The translations under genes were made by a program, and so were the position numbers. Of a stretch of DNA of 64,000 nucleotides, positions 47,205 to 58,326 are shown in pieces; the stretch's first letter is position 1; each line of letters starts with the position of its first letter. The DNA is from Metellina segmentata (lineage: Eukaryota; Arthropoda; Arachnida; Araneae; Tetragnathidae), in the NCBI GenBank assembly GCA_947359465.1, contig OX375878.1, forward strand, positions 75,684,416 to 75,748,415. Reading direction: 5' to 3'. Under the pieces are notes generated by a model. The model did not search any database. It worked only from the letters and a program-made list of their open reading frames with translations, and had not been told where the DNA came from.

Positions 47205-47915
47205 TTAATCTAAAATTTACATTACAAAATGGCGAAAGATGTTTATATATATATATAGCAATTTCACTAAATACTAGTTGGTGTTCCCAAATAAATGCAT
47301 GTCAAGTTTGTTTTTTTACTTTGAGAGTGGTAGAATCCAATCCGTCTGGGTGCGCCAACGACAAAATTTACATTACAAAATGGCGTAAAAAGTTTAGCAA
47401 CTTCACTAAATACTAGTTGTTGTTCCCAAATCAACGAAAAGTCAAGTTTTTTTGTTACTTTGAGAGTGGTAGAATCCCATCCGTCTGGGTGCGCCATCGA
47501 CAAAATTTACGTTACAAAATGGCGTAAAAAGTTTAGCAACTTCACTAAATACTAGTTGTTGCTACCAATTAAATGAAATGTCAAGTTTTTTGTTACTTTG
47601 AGAGTGGTAGAATCCCATCCGTCTGGGTGCGCCATCGACAAAATTTACGTTACAAAATGGCGTAAAAAGTTTAGCAACTTCACTAAATACTAGTTGTTGC
47701 TACCAAGTAAATGAAATGTCAAGTTTTTTGTTACTTTGAGAGTGGTAGAATCCCATCCGTCTGGGTGCGCCATCAACAAAATTTACATTACAAAATGGCG
47801 TAAAAAGTTTAGCAACTTCACTAAATACTAGTTGTTGTTCCCAAATAAATGAAAAGTCAAGTTTTTTGCTACCTTGAGAGTAGTCGAATCCTATCCTTCT
47901 GTGTGCGCTATCGAC
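47205..47915. repeat. 138-bp tandem repeat, five copies
   Basis: TGCGCC in the context CGTCTGGGTGCGCCATCGAC recurs at 47351, 47490, 47628 and 47766, with a diverged TGCGCT at 47904, so the period is 138-139 bp. Other constant parts are AAAATGGCGTAAAAAGTTTA and CTAAATACTAGTTGTTG. Open frames on both strands within it are periodicity artefacts. Confidence 0.96.
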
Positions 47916-48059
47916 TTCTCTGGATTCATAACCGAATCCCACCAGAGAGAGAGCGCACATGGGAGATTCATCGGCGGCCCCCCAACGACGAATTTTCCCG
48001 CAGCCGGAGGGAAGCGATTGAAATGTTTGTTCCACTTTAATGGAATCCTTCTTGTTCAC

Positions 48060-48345
48060 AAATGACTCCGATCAACTGCAACGATCAATCTCCACCCCTT
48101 AACAGTCTCTCGTTTACACTCGTTAGGGTTCTCGGTATTAGCCGGCCAGCATCAAAAACCTCTAATGAAGAAAGCGGGCTCGCGCAATGTGGAGGATAAA
48201 GGGGATCAGAAAGATTTCCGGGAGCAGAAAAATTTCCCGAAATCAAAACTTTCGGGAATAATGGGCTTTGCTGTGGTGAGTGGTGATTTATGGACAGGGG
48301 TGAAAGGGAAAAGGCGCGTTGGTTCAAACTTAGAATTCTCAATAC
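48060..48345. promoter_or_regulatory. Candidate conserved non-coding island with stem-loop
   Basis: A GC-richer, non-repetitive stretch after the 138-bp satellite. It contains a perfect inverted repeat TTCCCGAAA (48234-48242) and TTTCGGGAA (48250-48258) around seven bases, plus a nearby TTTCCGGGA. These resemble STAT-type TTCNNNGAA half sites. No coding sequence. Candidate regulatory element on motifs only. Confidence 0.28.
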
Positions 48346-48650
48346 TAAGAGTCCATGAAATTTTCAACTCTTCGTAAGCTTAGATTTATTTGTTAGGTGT
48401 TTGAGGGAATCTAGCTCAAAGAGTTCCCATGCTTAATTTTGTCCTGAATGACTTGAAAACTGCATAACAGTGGAAAACTCAATAATGGAAGGCGCGTGAT
48501 AACAGATAAGTTGCATACTTACGTGTGAGTAATTTTTGATCTACAATACTACTTCTGTTCATATTCAATTTTAAATAACATTCACTAGATTTCTCACATT
48601 TTTTCGTCATATTAAATCTGAGAAGTCGACTGTTCTCCAAAATTTGTGCA

Positions 48651-48850
48651 AGCATTTCCAATGGATCTTTACAAATTATCTCATAGTGTGAAAAATACGA
48701 ACACATAGAATATTTTATTACTACCTTTATCAATGTTAATCGAAAATAATAAGAGCCAGTCTTTATTTCACAATCATTTCTACAATGAAATAAAATATTG
48801 CCCTTTCCTCCCTTTCAACTCTTTTGTGTTACTTTTTATGTGATAAAGAA
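48651..48850 (+). repeat. Left arm of a 200-bp inverted duplication
   Basis: The reverse complement of this stretch recurs at 50260-50464 with few differences (for example CTTTATCAATGTTAATCGAA and AATAAGAGCCAGTCTTTATT are shared exactly). The arms enclose 1.4 kb that includes the 43-bp satellite. Confidence 0.92.
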
Positions 48851-49369
48851 TATGAAACTTTCAAGTACATTTCTTTTCTTAAAATGTTACTGAGAAAAGC
48901 ACGGAATTTCTACGTATTGCATTTTTTGTAATTCATTCAGGACTGTTGGTTCTTTCAGATTGGCTACACCGACTCTCCCTTCCCTTTCATGTGGCTCCAG
49001 AGAAGTGGTATTCAAGACTGGACATTTGAATTTCCCAGCCCTGTGAGACTTACTTACCTGTACAAAAGCACTGAAGAGACGACCAGTTTGCGAAAGTGCA
49101 TTTCTTACGCATCATCACCGTATTTATATAATAGACTCGCTCAAAACCACGTGGCTTGACAACGTCAAAAGTGTGCCGGACTATATCATTTTAAATGAAG
49201 TTTTAACAGGATGAACACCTCTACTTGTTCTAAGGTTCGTAAGCAATAGTTGAGCCCCATACTCGCCATTTATAAACAATTGTTTAAGTAAAGGTAGCCC
49301 CAAACAGCTCTATCGTGTTTAGATATGAATGGATTCGGAATCCAACAAATTGCCGTCTACTATGGGTGT

Positions 49370-49665
49370 AAACCTTTCCCTCCGTGTAACATGACTTTTG
49401 AAAGTCGTCTCGCCATGGGAAAATTGTCAAGAGATAGAGAAAGTCGAAGAATTCGGAGAGCGCGGAACGAAGACGGGTCACGTGGGCGTCCGGCCAGAGA
49501 CACCCCGAGCAAAGAGCAGACGGAAACCTGCGGGGTACTCGTTCCTTTTTTATGGCGAGTGCTTAGCCGCAGTGACCCCCGCTCAGTCCATCACTCCTTC
49601 CATCCGTCTTCTCCGGTGGCCGGGCCCTTGACGCATCGGTATGTCAGATAGGGAGACATCAGAAG
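49370..49665. promoter_or_regulatory. Candidate conserved non-coding island
   Basis: Strongly GC-rich and non-repetitive, with GGTCACGTGGGC (E-box CACGTG) near 49476 and TTTTTATGGC (caudal/posterior-Hox type core) near 49548. Overlapping open frames exist in two phases but show no recognisable domain. It lies between the arms of the inverted duplication. Confidence 0.3.
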
Positions 49666-49899
49666 GGAAGATGTCGAAGAAATGTTAACAGATTCAGTGT
49701 TGCTGATATTATCTGAGTTAGCAAACGTGGTACTGAGATGCATGCAGATTTTCGGTAAGAGTTGTTAGCATTCAAGATCACCAAGGGAATTGCACACTCG
49801 CACATATCAACGTTGAAGTAATAGAGTTATCAGCAGTTGCATGGTAATTATATCCCATTACTTCAAGGTGTTGCTTCAAGGTTCTCAACCATTTTGGTG

Positions 49900-50230
49900 G
49901 TTATCTCGACGAGGTATCTCGTCATTAGTAAATTTGACCAGATCCTGAAGGACGAGATATCTCGTCAATAGTAAATTTGAACAGATCCTGATGGACGAGA
50001 TATCTCGTCATTAGTAAATTTGACCAGGTCCTGAAGGACGAGATATCTCGTCAATAGTAAATTTGACCAGATCCTGATGGACGAGATATCTCGTCATTAG
50101 TAAATTTGACCAGGTCCTGAAGGACGAGATATCTCGTCAATAGTAAATTTGACCAGATCCTGATGGGCGAGATATCTCGTCATTAGTAAATTTGACCAGA
50201 TCCTGATGGACGAGATATCTCGTCATTAGA
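49900..50230. repeat. 43-bp satellite with perfect 16-bp palindrome
   Basis: Each unit is GACGAGATATCTCGTC, then a spacer of the type ATTAGTAAATTTGACCAGAT and CCTGATG. The palindrome recurs every 43 bp at 49951, 49994, 50037, 50080, 50123, 50166 and 50209, with a diverged copy before. Units alternate between ATTAGT and AATAGT and between CCTGAAG and CCTGATG, suggesting amplification as a two-unit block. Confidence 0.96.
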
Positions 50231-50259
50231 AGAGATCCTATGGAGCAAGCAAATTCAAA

Positions 50260-50464
50260 TTCTTTATCACATAAAACATAACACAAAAGAGTTGAAAGGG
50301 AAATATTTTATTTCATTGTAGAAATGCTTGTGAAAAATAAAGACTGGCTCTTATTATTTTCGATTAACATTGATAAAGGTAGCAATAAAATATTCTATGT
50401 ATTCGCATATGTTTTCACATTTTTCACACTATGAGATAGTTTGTAAAGATCCATAGGAAATGCT
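50260..50464 (-). repeat. Right arm of the 200-bp inverted duplication
   Basis: Reverse-complement copy of 48651-48850. Small indels separate the arms (an extra ATTCGCATATG-like insertion here), so the event is not brand new. Confidence 0.92.
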
Positions 50465-50494
50465 TACGATCTTGATATCGTTATTTTGAAAAAA

Positions 50495-50570
50495 TTGGCG
50501 ATATCTTGACGACGAGATATATCGTCGATAGCGAAATTCGTCAGGTCTCGACGGACGAGATATGTAGTTG
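50495..50570. repeat. Diverged GACGAGATAT units
   Basis: Contains GACGACGAGATATATCGTCG and GACGGACGAGATATG, related to the 43-bp satellite but on the far side of the inverted-duplication arm. Confidence 0.75.
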
Positions 50571-52035
50571 AAACCACTCAAAGGTTTAAAAAGCTGGTCT
50601 CGGATTTTGTTACGGAAGCGTACACTAAGCACGTCACATCAAATTGGAGATATCTCCATGTGTACGCAATTTCAATTTTTGCATTTTCATGTCCAATATT
50701 CACGTTGTTTGAACTTCTTCAAAATATAAGAATCAAGATCATTGTTCAAGAACCCCACAAAAGATAATACCGATGAATGTAAAAACTCATTCAAGTTTGT
50801 TAACAGCTAAATAGGAACGGCTTTTACAGGAAAGCTATCAGATTTCTATAGTACTGACACTATTTCTAGAAATGTAATAATTTTAAACAAAATAATTTGA
50901 AAATTATTTAACAAATATTTAGTTTCTTATCAAAACATGATATATTTTATAATTTTTGATGTATTTTAATGAATTTAAAAGTAATACACGTTCTTTTCAG
51001 ATGCTTGAAGTCAATATTTCTGGTTCCAATAAAGTATTTGTGATATATATTGCTTAAAACTAATATAATATTAATGCATAAATTACGACTCAAAGGTTGT
51101 TTTCTCATAAAAATAGGCAGTTACACTGAGAATAAAAATAATCCGTGGCTTTGTCATAGAATAAAACCGGAAATGGTGACTCGAAAAATGCAGTTAGGTG
51201 GAAATTGACAGGAGATTGGTAATGTTGGTGTGATGGTAGCGATATGTTTTTCTACATCGCATTGACTGATATAATGCCTCTAAAATTATGATAATTGAAG
51301 CAACATTTAACTGTGTTTTACGATTGGGGAGATAAACTAATTTCACCTCAAATTTAAAATGTTTTACTTATATAAGACTACTCTCTTCCCCATTCGAACA
51401 TCGACATAATACTACAAAACCATAAAGTTTTAACATTACAGTTGATTTGTTTGTATTAATTTTGAGTCCATGTTCTTCATTTTATAACATTTAATGTTCA
51501 AAAATCCATAAAAATAAAAGTACGAATAAATGTTAACGCATTGAAAGGAATAGGCATTGTGTTAACAATTAACATAATTCTTCGACTCTACTACGTAATG
51601 TGCATTAGTAATCAGTTTATGCCGTGTTATAATCCACTACAAGATAACTTTTCTAGGTACGCACAGAAAGGAATCACCATGGTTAATAATCAACCCTAGC
51701 TCTTCAATCTCTCTAACTATCATATATATTTTGTAATCACTTCATTTCGCATGAAATCCATTAAAAGATGATAACGACACCATGGACTTTGAATGGAATA
51801 AGCAGTGGTAGTAAAAAAAATATAAATTCAACGGCCAAAAGAGAGAGGGATTCCCACATAGGGCCGATCTTATGAAGGGTCTAATTCGATCGATTCCTGA
51901 GGAACCCCACAAAATATCCAAAAACATTTTAAACAAATGGAGTTTTTTTTAACGTTTTTTTTTTTGTAACAAAAGCATCTTTTCTCAATCGGGGCCCCAT
52001 CTAAAGGAATCGGTGCTACCGACTTAGGTTAATAC

Positions 52036-52105
52036 GTAGGTAGTTGAACATACATCGCACTGTAGCACCACAACGGACTATTCAATCGGCTTAGGGATCC
52101 TCCGT
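52036..52105 (-). repeat. SINE family 1, tail fragment
   Basis: GTAGGTAGTTGAACATACAT, CGCACTGTAGCACCACAACG and GACTATT match the family 1 tail. Confidence 0.7.
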
Positions 52106-52109
52106 TCAG

Positions 52110-52890
52110 TCTATTTAGACTTTTAAATTCATACACGAACCACACTTCGAAGCTGACAAACCACGCACGAGGTTTACAAGAGTGTGTGGTCCTTTCCTCC
52201 GGTTTCTGTGTGCACGGTATAAATACATTCAAATAAACACGCAGCAAATTTTGCGGGAGATTGGACGGAAAAGTTTCCTTCAAAGCGCAGAATTTCCTGT
52301 TGGCTGAGTTCCCCGGGGTCTGCATGTTTCTTGCAGATCACGGAGCATCGCTATGCCATAACTTGGAATAACAAGTTTTCTCTCCCATATGTGCGGGGCA
52401 GCTTTCGTTTCGACGTCCTAGGTGAGGCGGAAAGCACGATCGGGAAGTACGAAGGGAGTAGATGGCAATCGAATAGGAATCAGGAGTATTCGAAGTTTTG
52501 TTGGAGACGGGAGTAACAAAAGCGAGTGTATTGCCTCGAGGAACACGTTAAGCAGAAAATGTAAATAAGGCGCACTACCGCACCTCGGTAGTTTAGACTG
52601 AAGAGAAACATCCGAATATACATGAATAAGGCATGGTTTTTGGCGTGGATGCGTTTTTAAAATCGGAACAGTACTAGCGCCATGCATGAAAACTCGATCA
52701 TTGCTGAAAAGAGTTACAACTGTTTTGTCTTATGATTTCCGAACTAGAAGAAACATCGAGAAGATTAATATAGCGCCGTGTAGACAAAGGATACCCGTAC
52801 CTGACATGGAGAGTGTATATGTAGAAGTTCTACGGTGTTGGGCGAGCTTTGGGCCAGTGAACGGATTGCGTGGAGTGAGAACTGCGTAAG
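52110..52890. promoter_or_regulatory. Candidate conserved non-coding island
   Basis: About 780 bp of GC-richer, non-repetitive sequence without recognisable protein domains, despite short open frames on both strands. One of the longest such stretches in the 40-kb intron. A conserved enhancer or an unrecognised non-coding exon are both possible. Confidence 0.28.
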
Positions 52891-53255
52891 TGGGGTCATT
52901 CGAAAGCTACTGAACTACACTATAATCACCGGTCTTTAATCAATTAAATTAATCTCAAATATTAATATCAAACTGCACTTTAATCGCTCGAACAAACTGT
53001 TAATCAATTGTTGACTATTCGCAATAAACAATCGTTCGAACTTTCTGTTTTCCTCGTTCGTTCCACAATCCAACATCAGGCCTAGATTATCCAGTCAAAA
53101 TTTCGGTTTGTGTTTTCAAAATTGCTTCATTTAGCAAGCCATATTTACTCATAACATTGAGTTTTCAAATAAACAAGGAAACTAATTAAAAGTATTATTT
53201 TTAAAAGTATTAAGTTAAAGTATATTTTTAGGTATTTTAAAGTATTATTTGTTAA

Positions 53256-53520
53256 AGTAAAAAAAGACAAAAGTATTATTTTTGTCTTTTTTTATCGGGA
53301 ACATCGGACACATTAATTTAATTACTCACGCTTTGTATTTTGATACAAAGCGTGAGTAATTAAAAATTGCAAAGTAAGATTTTTCGATTTTAGAGTAAAA
53401 ATACCTCATATATCAGTTTTTAATTTCATGTAATTACATCTTCGTTTCGTCTCATGATTACAATGGTTACGAATTACATCAGACAATTCTTGCATAAATA
53501 CTTTTGTATTTATGCAAGAA
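53256..53520. repeat. Cluster of three perfect hairpins
   Basis: Three hairpins lie within 260 bp: AAAAAGACAAAA with TTTTGTCTTTTT (about 53258-53292); AATTACTCACGCTTTGTAT with its exact complement around a four-base loop (about 53318-53363); and ATTCTTGCATAAATAC with GTATTTATGCAAGAAT around TTTT (about 53487-53522). Stems are 12 to 22 bp without mismatch. Perfect arms imply recent origin or correction. Confidence 0.9.
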
Positions 53521-53642
53521 TATCAATTAAAATACATGATCTAAACTATTTAATTTTCAACATCCTATATCATATCAATTGATAAGAATTGTTTTTTTGC
53601 ATGGATATAATAATTATATTGTACAATTACTGAAACGTTTGG

Positions 53643-53840
53643 TTGGGTTTTTATGGCACGAATGTCATATTTGGCCAAACTGCAATAAAAACAAAATGAA
53701 TTTCGTCAAGTAATGGATATACACACAAAAGGAACGTATTTTGATACAGATGAGATAGATACATCCAGGGTAAGAAACGGGAATCGAACTTGTGCCCCTT
53801 ACTACACACAGTGTGCTAATACAGGGAGCTGCTGAGTTGC
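53643..53840 (-). repeat. SINE family 2, near full length
   Basis: Minus orientation. The left end has the tail TTTTTATGGCACGAATGTCA and ATATTTGGCCAAACTG. The body has GTAATGGATATACACACAAA, and the right end a tRNA-like head with B-box complement GGGAATCGAACTTGTGCCCC. Confidence 0.72.
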
Positions 53841-54787
53841 ATCTTTTCAAATTTATATAGGGATCCTTTGTTCTCGTAAAAGAAGTATACAGTTAAAAAT
53901 AACAATGTTTATGTTTGGGATGCTCGACTGAAATCGGAGTTACGAATGAAGTAAACGCTATGGACCTTCAATCTTACACTGTGTGTCAGATGAAATAGAC
54001 CAGAAGAAATTAATATAATAATCAAAATTAAATCCATAGAATCATGTGAAACATTTTCCCCCACTACACTGTTGAATTGCGAATTGTGTGTGTGTTTAAT
54101 CAGTACCTGTACCTTATTAATTGCATTTTGCTATCAGCTATTCTTCGATTATGATCCGAAAAGCTTACATACCACAAATGTCTATGTGTTCCTTCATATA
54201 AAATTTTTTAAACCACTTTTATTGTTCAAGGCTGGATGTCCAATGTGGCCAAGAGACATCGTAAGCAGTTGAATTTTTAAATTTCATGAATTTACGAATA
54301 CAACGCACTGAGATAAACCAAGGATAACAGGTAAACGCATCATGTCCTTGTTAAGTTTTAAAGCCATTTCGTTATTATTCAGGTTGAGTCTACTTGATTT
54401 AGATTGAAAAGTTACCGTGTAACTTATGTAGTTCTTATCTAGAAACATATAAATATTTTAATGTTTAAATTGCTTCTCATTACTATGTGGATCATATTCT
54501 CAATGTTAATTTTCGACGCAATGTATAAATGTTATTCCATTCTTTAATGAGATACTATCATTTTATTGTGGCTTTCTGAATCCCGTCCAAATTATCAGTG
54601 TTTTAACAGACATGTTAAAACCTTTATTTGATGCTACTTATTCTTTATTTATACCTTTAAAAACAAATAATAATTGTTTTCTCTAAGAATTCCCTTCTAA
54701 CGATTCTCAAAATTGCATAACATACAAATATTGAACATAATTGGCTAATCTAAATGTAACACTGTCGATCTCATATTATCGAAGATA

Positions 54788-55091
54788 GTAGGTTGTTGAA
54801 TTTACATCGCACTAGAGCAACACACGGGCTATTGCCGACGGTCTAGGATCAATCGCGAAGGGAAAAATCCGTGGACGACTCTTGAAGCATTGAACATTGG
54901 CCAGATGACAAAGTCACTCGAGCTGTATCCCACTCTTCAAACTGACACACCACGTCAACGTGAGGACATTTAAGGCCACGCCAGATTTAACTTGCACTAG
55001 CCCCCACGTACATGATTGTTCGAAACTAGTCTCGAACTCGCAAACCTAAGATTTCTAATTGGCGACTTGCTATAGGGCTAACGAGGCCCCC
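54788..55091 (-). repeat. SINE family 1, full length
   Basis: Minus orientation. Tail GTAGGTTGTTGAATTTACAT, body ACGGTCTAGGATCAATCGCG and CACACCACGTCAACGTGAGG, head complement with CTCGAACTCGCAAACCTAAG (B-box region) and a decayed A box near 55070. Confidence 0.8.
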
Positions 55092-55730
55092 TCAGCATAT
55101 CAAAGAACCAGACGATTGCAAAATTGAGAAAAATTTGTTTCCAATTTGAAAAGGAAAACAATGAAATGATTTTTAATCCTTCTAAATAGAATCTCGAACG
55201 CTAGTATTTACAGATAATCTTTGATTTCCATATTAAATTTGGTAATTTAGTTACCAAACTGGTTATGTCACGATTAGTTGATAAGCTATCTGTTGAATAT
55301 TTCAATCAATGTTTTGTTTTCCCTGTTACTATGTAACTGTATCTGAAATCTGTCTTTTCTATTTCATTTTTGATTCGCTGTATTGTAGCGTTAATTGTGA
55401 ATATCTTCCGTGTAAGATATGGTGTTTATTACATTTTATTTCCTTTTACACTCATCTTGATCTGACATACTTTATGTTTTAGAAATGTAATAAATATTAC
55501 ATTGTATCATAATCCGATAGAGAGCAATTATTTTATACAATCGATAGTAGTAGTCCCCACATATGTACTCAGCAATAAGTTGGATTATTGTAACGTTGGT
55601 ATTGTACCGTTAGCTGTGAAAACCTTCCGTGTTAGATAGGAGTTGGTATTTAATTTTATTTCCTTTTAGACTTTAATCTATTTTAAATGCTTGATGTTTC
55701 ATATCTCAGAATTCTAATTTATTTTAAATC

Positions 55731-55880
55731 AATGCTTTGTAATGTAATTTCGATTAAATATGAAGAGCTTTTTTGTCTTCAAATAGAAAAATATTTATTT
55801 TAAATCAATGCTTTGTAATGTAATTTCGATTAAATATGAAGAGCTTTTTTGTCTTCAAATAGAAAATTATTTATTTTAAG
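55731..55880. repeat. 66-bp tandem duplication
   Basis: ATTTTAAATCAATGCTTTGT starts at 55731 and 55797. The two copies are essentially identical, with a short third stub. Recent local duplication in AT-rich sequence. Confidence 0.95.
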
Positions 55881-56142
55881 GTACTCTGTATTTAACTTCA
55901 ATCCTGTATACAATTTTCTATTTTTGTCTTTCTTTATACTCTTAGCACTCTTGTAAAGGTGTATCATTTACGAAGCCTCTTATAGCCTCTTTCTTAACAC
56001 TCTTATAAAGGTGCATCATTTATAAATAATACATGAAAGAATAGATAACTTAGAAAACGATCGGGTACAATACAGTGCACAAATCACTTCGCATTTCCTA
56101 TTAGTACCACCAACCTCCTTTAAGTTAATGCCGCGTCATATA

Positions 56143-56665
56143 ACCAGGTGCACCTAAGATTTTAAATTAGGTGCACAGGTTATATTTTAGGTGCACATAT
56201 AAAAAAAACGTAATATAAGAGAATTAATATAATGTAAACTACTTTATTAGTTGGTTATGTTTATATATAGGTCAGTAGTAGATAGTAAATAAAAATATTT
56301 AAATACCTAAATTCTCCCTTCTTTCCGGCACACGGCTGTCGCGACAGTCGCTTTGACAGACCCTTCTGGAAAATGTTTCGATCATCGGAAAGTTCTAGTG
56401 GCAGTGAAACAAGTAAACCTTCATATTGCATAAACCCGTTACGCCTCAGCGATCTTGTTTCTGCATAGTGTGTTCTTAGGAATTTTAATTACGTTCCTTT
56501 AGAGCGAGAGCGGTCTATACTAATATTTTGTTCAAACATCAAAATAAGATTAAACACGTCCCCTCCCCCTTTTTTTTAATGTTAATGTTTTAATGCGTGC
56601 ACCCAGCGGGAAGGAATTAGGTGCACAATTTTATTTTCATGTGCACCCTGGTATTTCTAGTCCTG
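56143..56665 (-). mobile_element. hAT-like element, inverted second copy
   Basis: Reverse-complement relative of 9115-9677: GTGCACCT motifs at both ends, GACAGCCGTGCGCC-type core seen here as GGCACACGGCTGTCGCGACA, and the right end GGTATTTCTAGTCCTG. The left terminus is degraded, so no target duplication can be shown. No transposase. Confidence 0.82.
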
Positions 56666-57324
56666 ATATATACACACACGTGTAGCAAAATATGAATATC
56701 GAGCGACGTACCAAATCAAATATCAATTCATAAAATAACTATTGTTTTAGAATATTCATAATAGTTATTTAAAACTGATTATGAATTACTAAAACAGTGA
56801 CTATGGACGTTGTTTATTCTGTGCTGTCTCAAATCCATTTCGATTGATCTGCGTACTGTGCCATTCCTCCAACAGTGATATAAAATAAAAAATCAAAGTC
56901 CGGGAAACAAGTTCTATTCAAGGAAACAAGGCTATTTAGGGTAATTTCTTTTACAAATTTTGCGGAAAACCACAGAAAGATTAATGTATGTATAACTAAT
57001 GCGCATTCAAAATCCTTTCAAAGTTCATAAAATCGCAAAGCAACTAAAACAATGCTCAAAGACCTGCTTTAAAATATGTGACCGAAACTTTGCATAAAAA
57101 AGTCGTCTTATTTTTTTAATATTTGGGCCCCTTCAAAACAAAATCTTAGTTACTCTACTGCTTCGAGCACCAAAGTTCACGCGCGAAGCGGACAGACAAA
57201 AATACCTCACAAAATCCTTTTAATTTATATATCACAAGGTCTGAAGCTCTCTCCTCAAGAAATTCCATTTTCAATTTTAGTCCCTGACGAATTCCTGGTT
57301 ACACTACTCCCTTAACTCTCCCAG

Positions 57325-57481
57325 TGGTTGTCATGACGAGGTAAATTGTGATTAGAAAAACTGACCAGATCTTGATGGACGAGACTCGATGACTGATCTT
57401 GTCAAAGTTCGGCAAAACCTTGACGACAAAATACCTCACCATTCGAAAAAATTGATCAGATCTTGGATACCTCGTAGAAAC
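57325..57481. repeat. Diverged 43-bp satellite units
   Basis: TGACCAGATCTTGATGGACG followed by AGACTCG, then GACGACAAAATACCTC and TTGATCAGATCTTGGATAC, are degenerate forms of the GACGAGATATCTCGTC family. The next element inserted into this sequence. Confidence 0.7.
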
Positions 57482-58217
57482 TAGGGATGCGACATCGACA
57501 GCAAAACATCAATGTTTTGAAACATCGATGTTTAAAATAAAAACATCGATGTTGATAATACATCGTTCCAAAAACATCGATGTTTTTAAAATTCAGTGTA
57601 ATTAAACTATTCCCCCCATTTCTTAAAACTGGTTTAGCACCTAGTGATACAACATCGACAGCAAAACATCGATGTTTGAAACATCTATGTTCAAAATTAA
57701 AACATCGATGTTGATAATGCATCGCCTACAAACCATCGATGTTTTTAAAATTCATTGAATTTAAACTTTTCCCCCCATTTCTTAAAACTGGCATCGACAT
57801 CGGCTCCAATACATCGATGTTTTTTTATAAAACACCAATGAAAATATCGACATCGATGTCGCATCCCTACTTTTCAGACCCTTCACCCTTGGCCACGTTG
57901 GTCTAAAAGCATGTTAAATTTGCTAATTATGAAAATTATGCTACTTTGTTATTTTTAAAATTTTTATAGCGGTATTTTTTCATTTAAAAATGAAACATCG
58001 ACAACGTAAAAACATCGACAAGTATAAACATCGATATTACAAAAACGTCGACTCCAATACATCGATGTTGCAAAAACATAGACAAGTATAAACATCGATG
58101 TTACAAAAACATCGATGTTGCAAAAACATAGACTCCAATACATCGATGTTAAATACATCGATGTTTTTTTAAAAACATCGATGTTTTGAAAATATCGACA
58201 TCGATGTCGCATCCCTA
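57482..58217. mobile_element. CATCGATG-rich hAT-like element
   Basis: The ends are TAGGGATGCGACATCGA and the complement TCGATGTCGCATCCCTA. The flanks GTAGAAAC (57474-57481) and GTCGAAAC (58218-58225) match at 7 of 8 bases, an 8-bp target duplication. The interior is packed with AACATCGATGTT-type palindromes. A third terminus (CATCGATGTCGCATCCCTA) lies inside at 57851-57869, so the structure is either a nested pair or a partial tandem duplication. No transposase is seen. Confidence 0.82.
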
Positions 58218-58326
58218 GTCGAAACCACGTGGAGGGTTATGTGAAAACCCTGGTCAATGGACTACAATTAACCTGAAACAAGCTCGGTGGAGCGGGGTGC
58301 AAGTGAGTGATTTACGCCAGACTTAC

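Larger units (their letters stand above)
18141..58326 (-). other. Irx: 40-kb intron of the Iroquois gene
   Basis: No coding sequence of another gene could be supported on either strand. The intron contains the satellites, transposons, SINEs and GC-richer islands listed separately. Stretches not listed (for example 18.2-19.6, 22.4-23.0, 30.2-31.4, 32.4-33.1, 35.4-36.7, 39.7-40.4, 43.9-45.3, 50.6-52.0, 53.9-54.7 kb) are AT-rich with nothing recognisable. A very long intron at this position is consistent with a large regulatory landscape. Confidence 0.75.

Noticed and set aside
47700..48065. Open frames through and beyond the 138-bp repeat
   Set aside because: Repetitive peptide generated by the satellite; no independent support.
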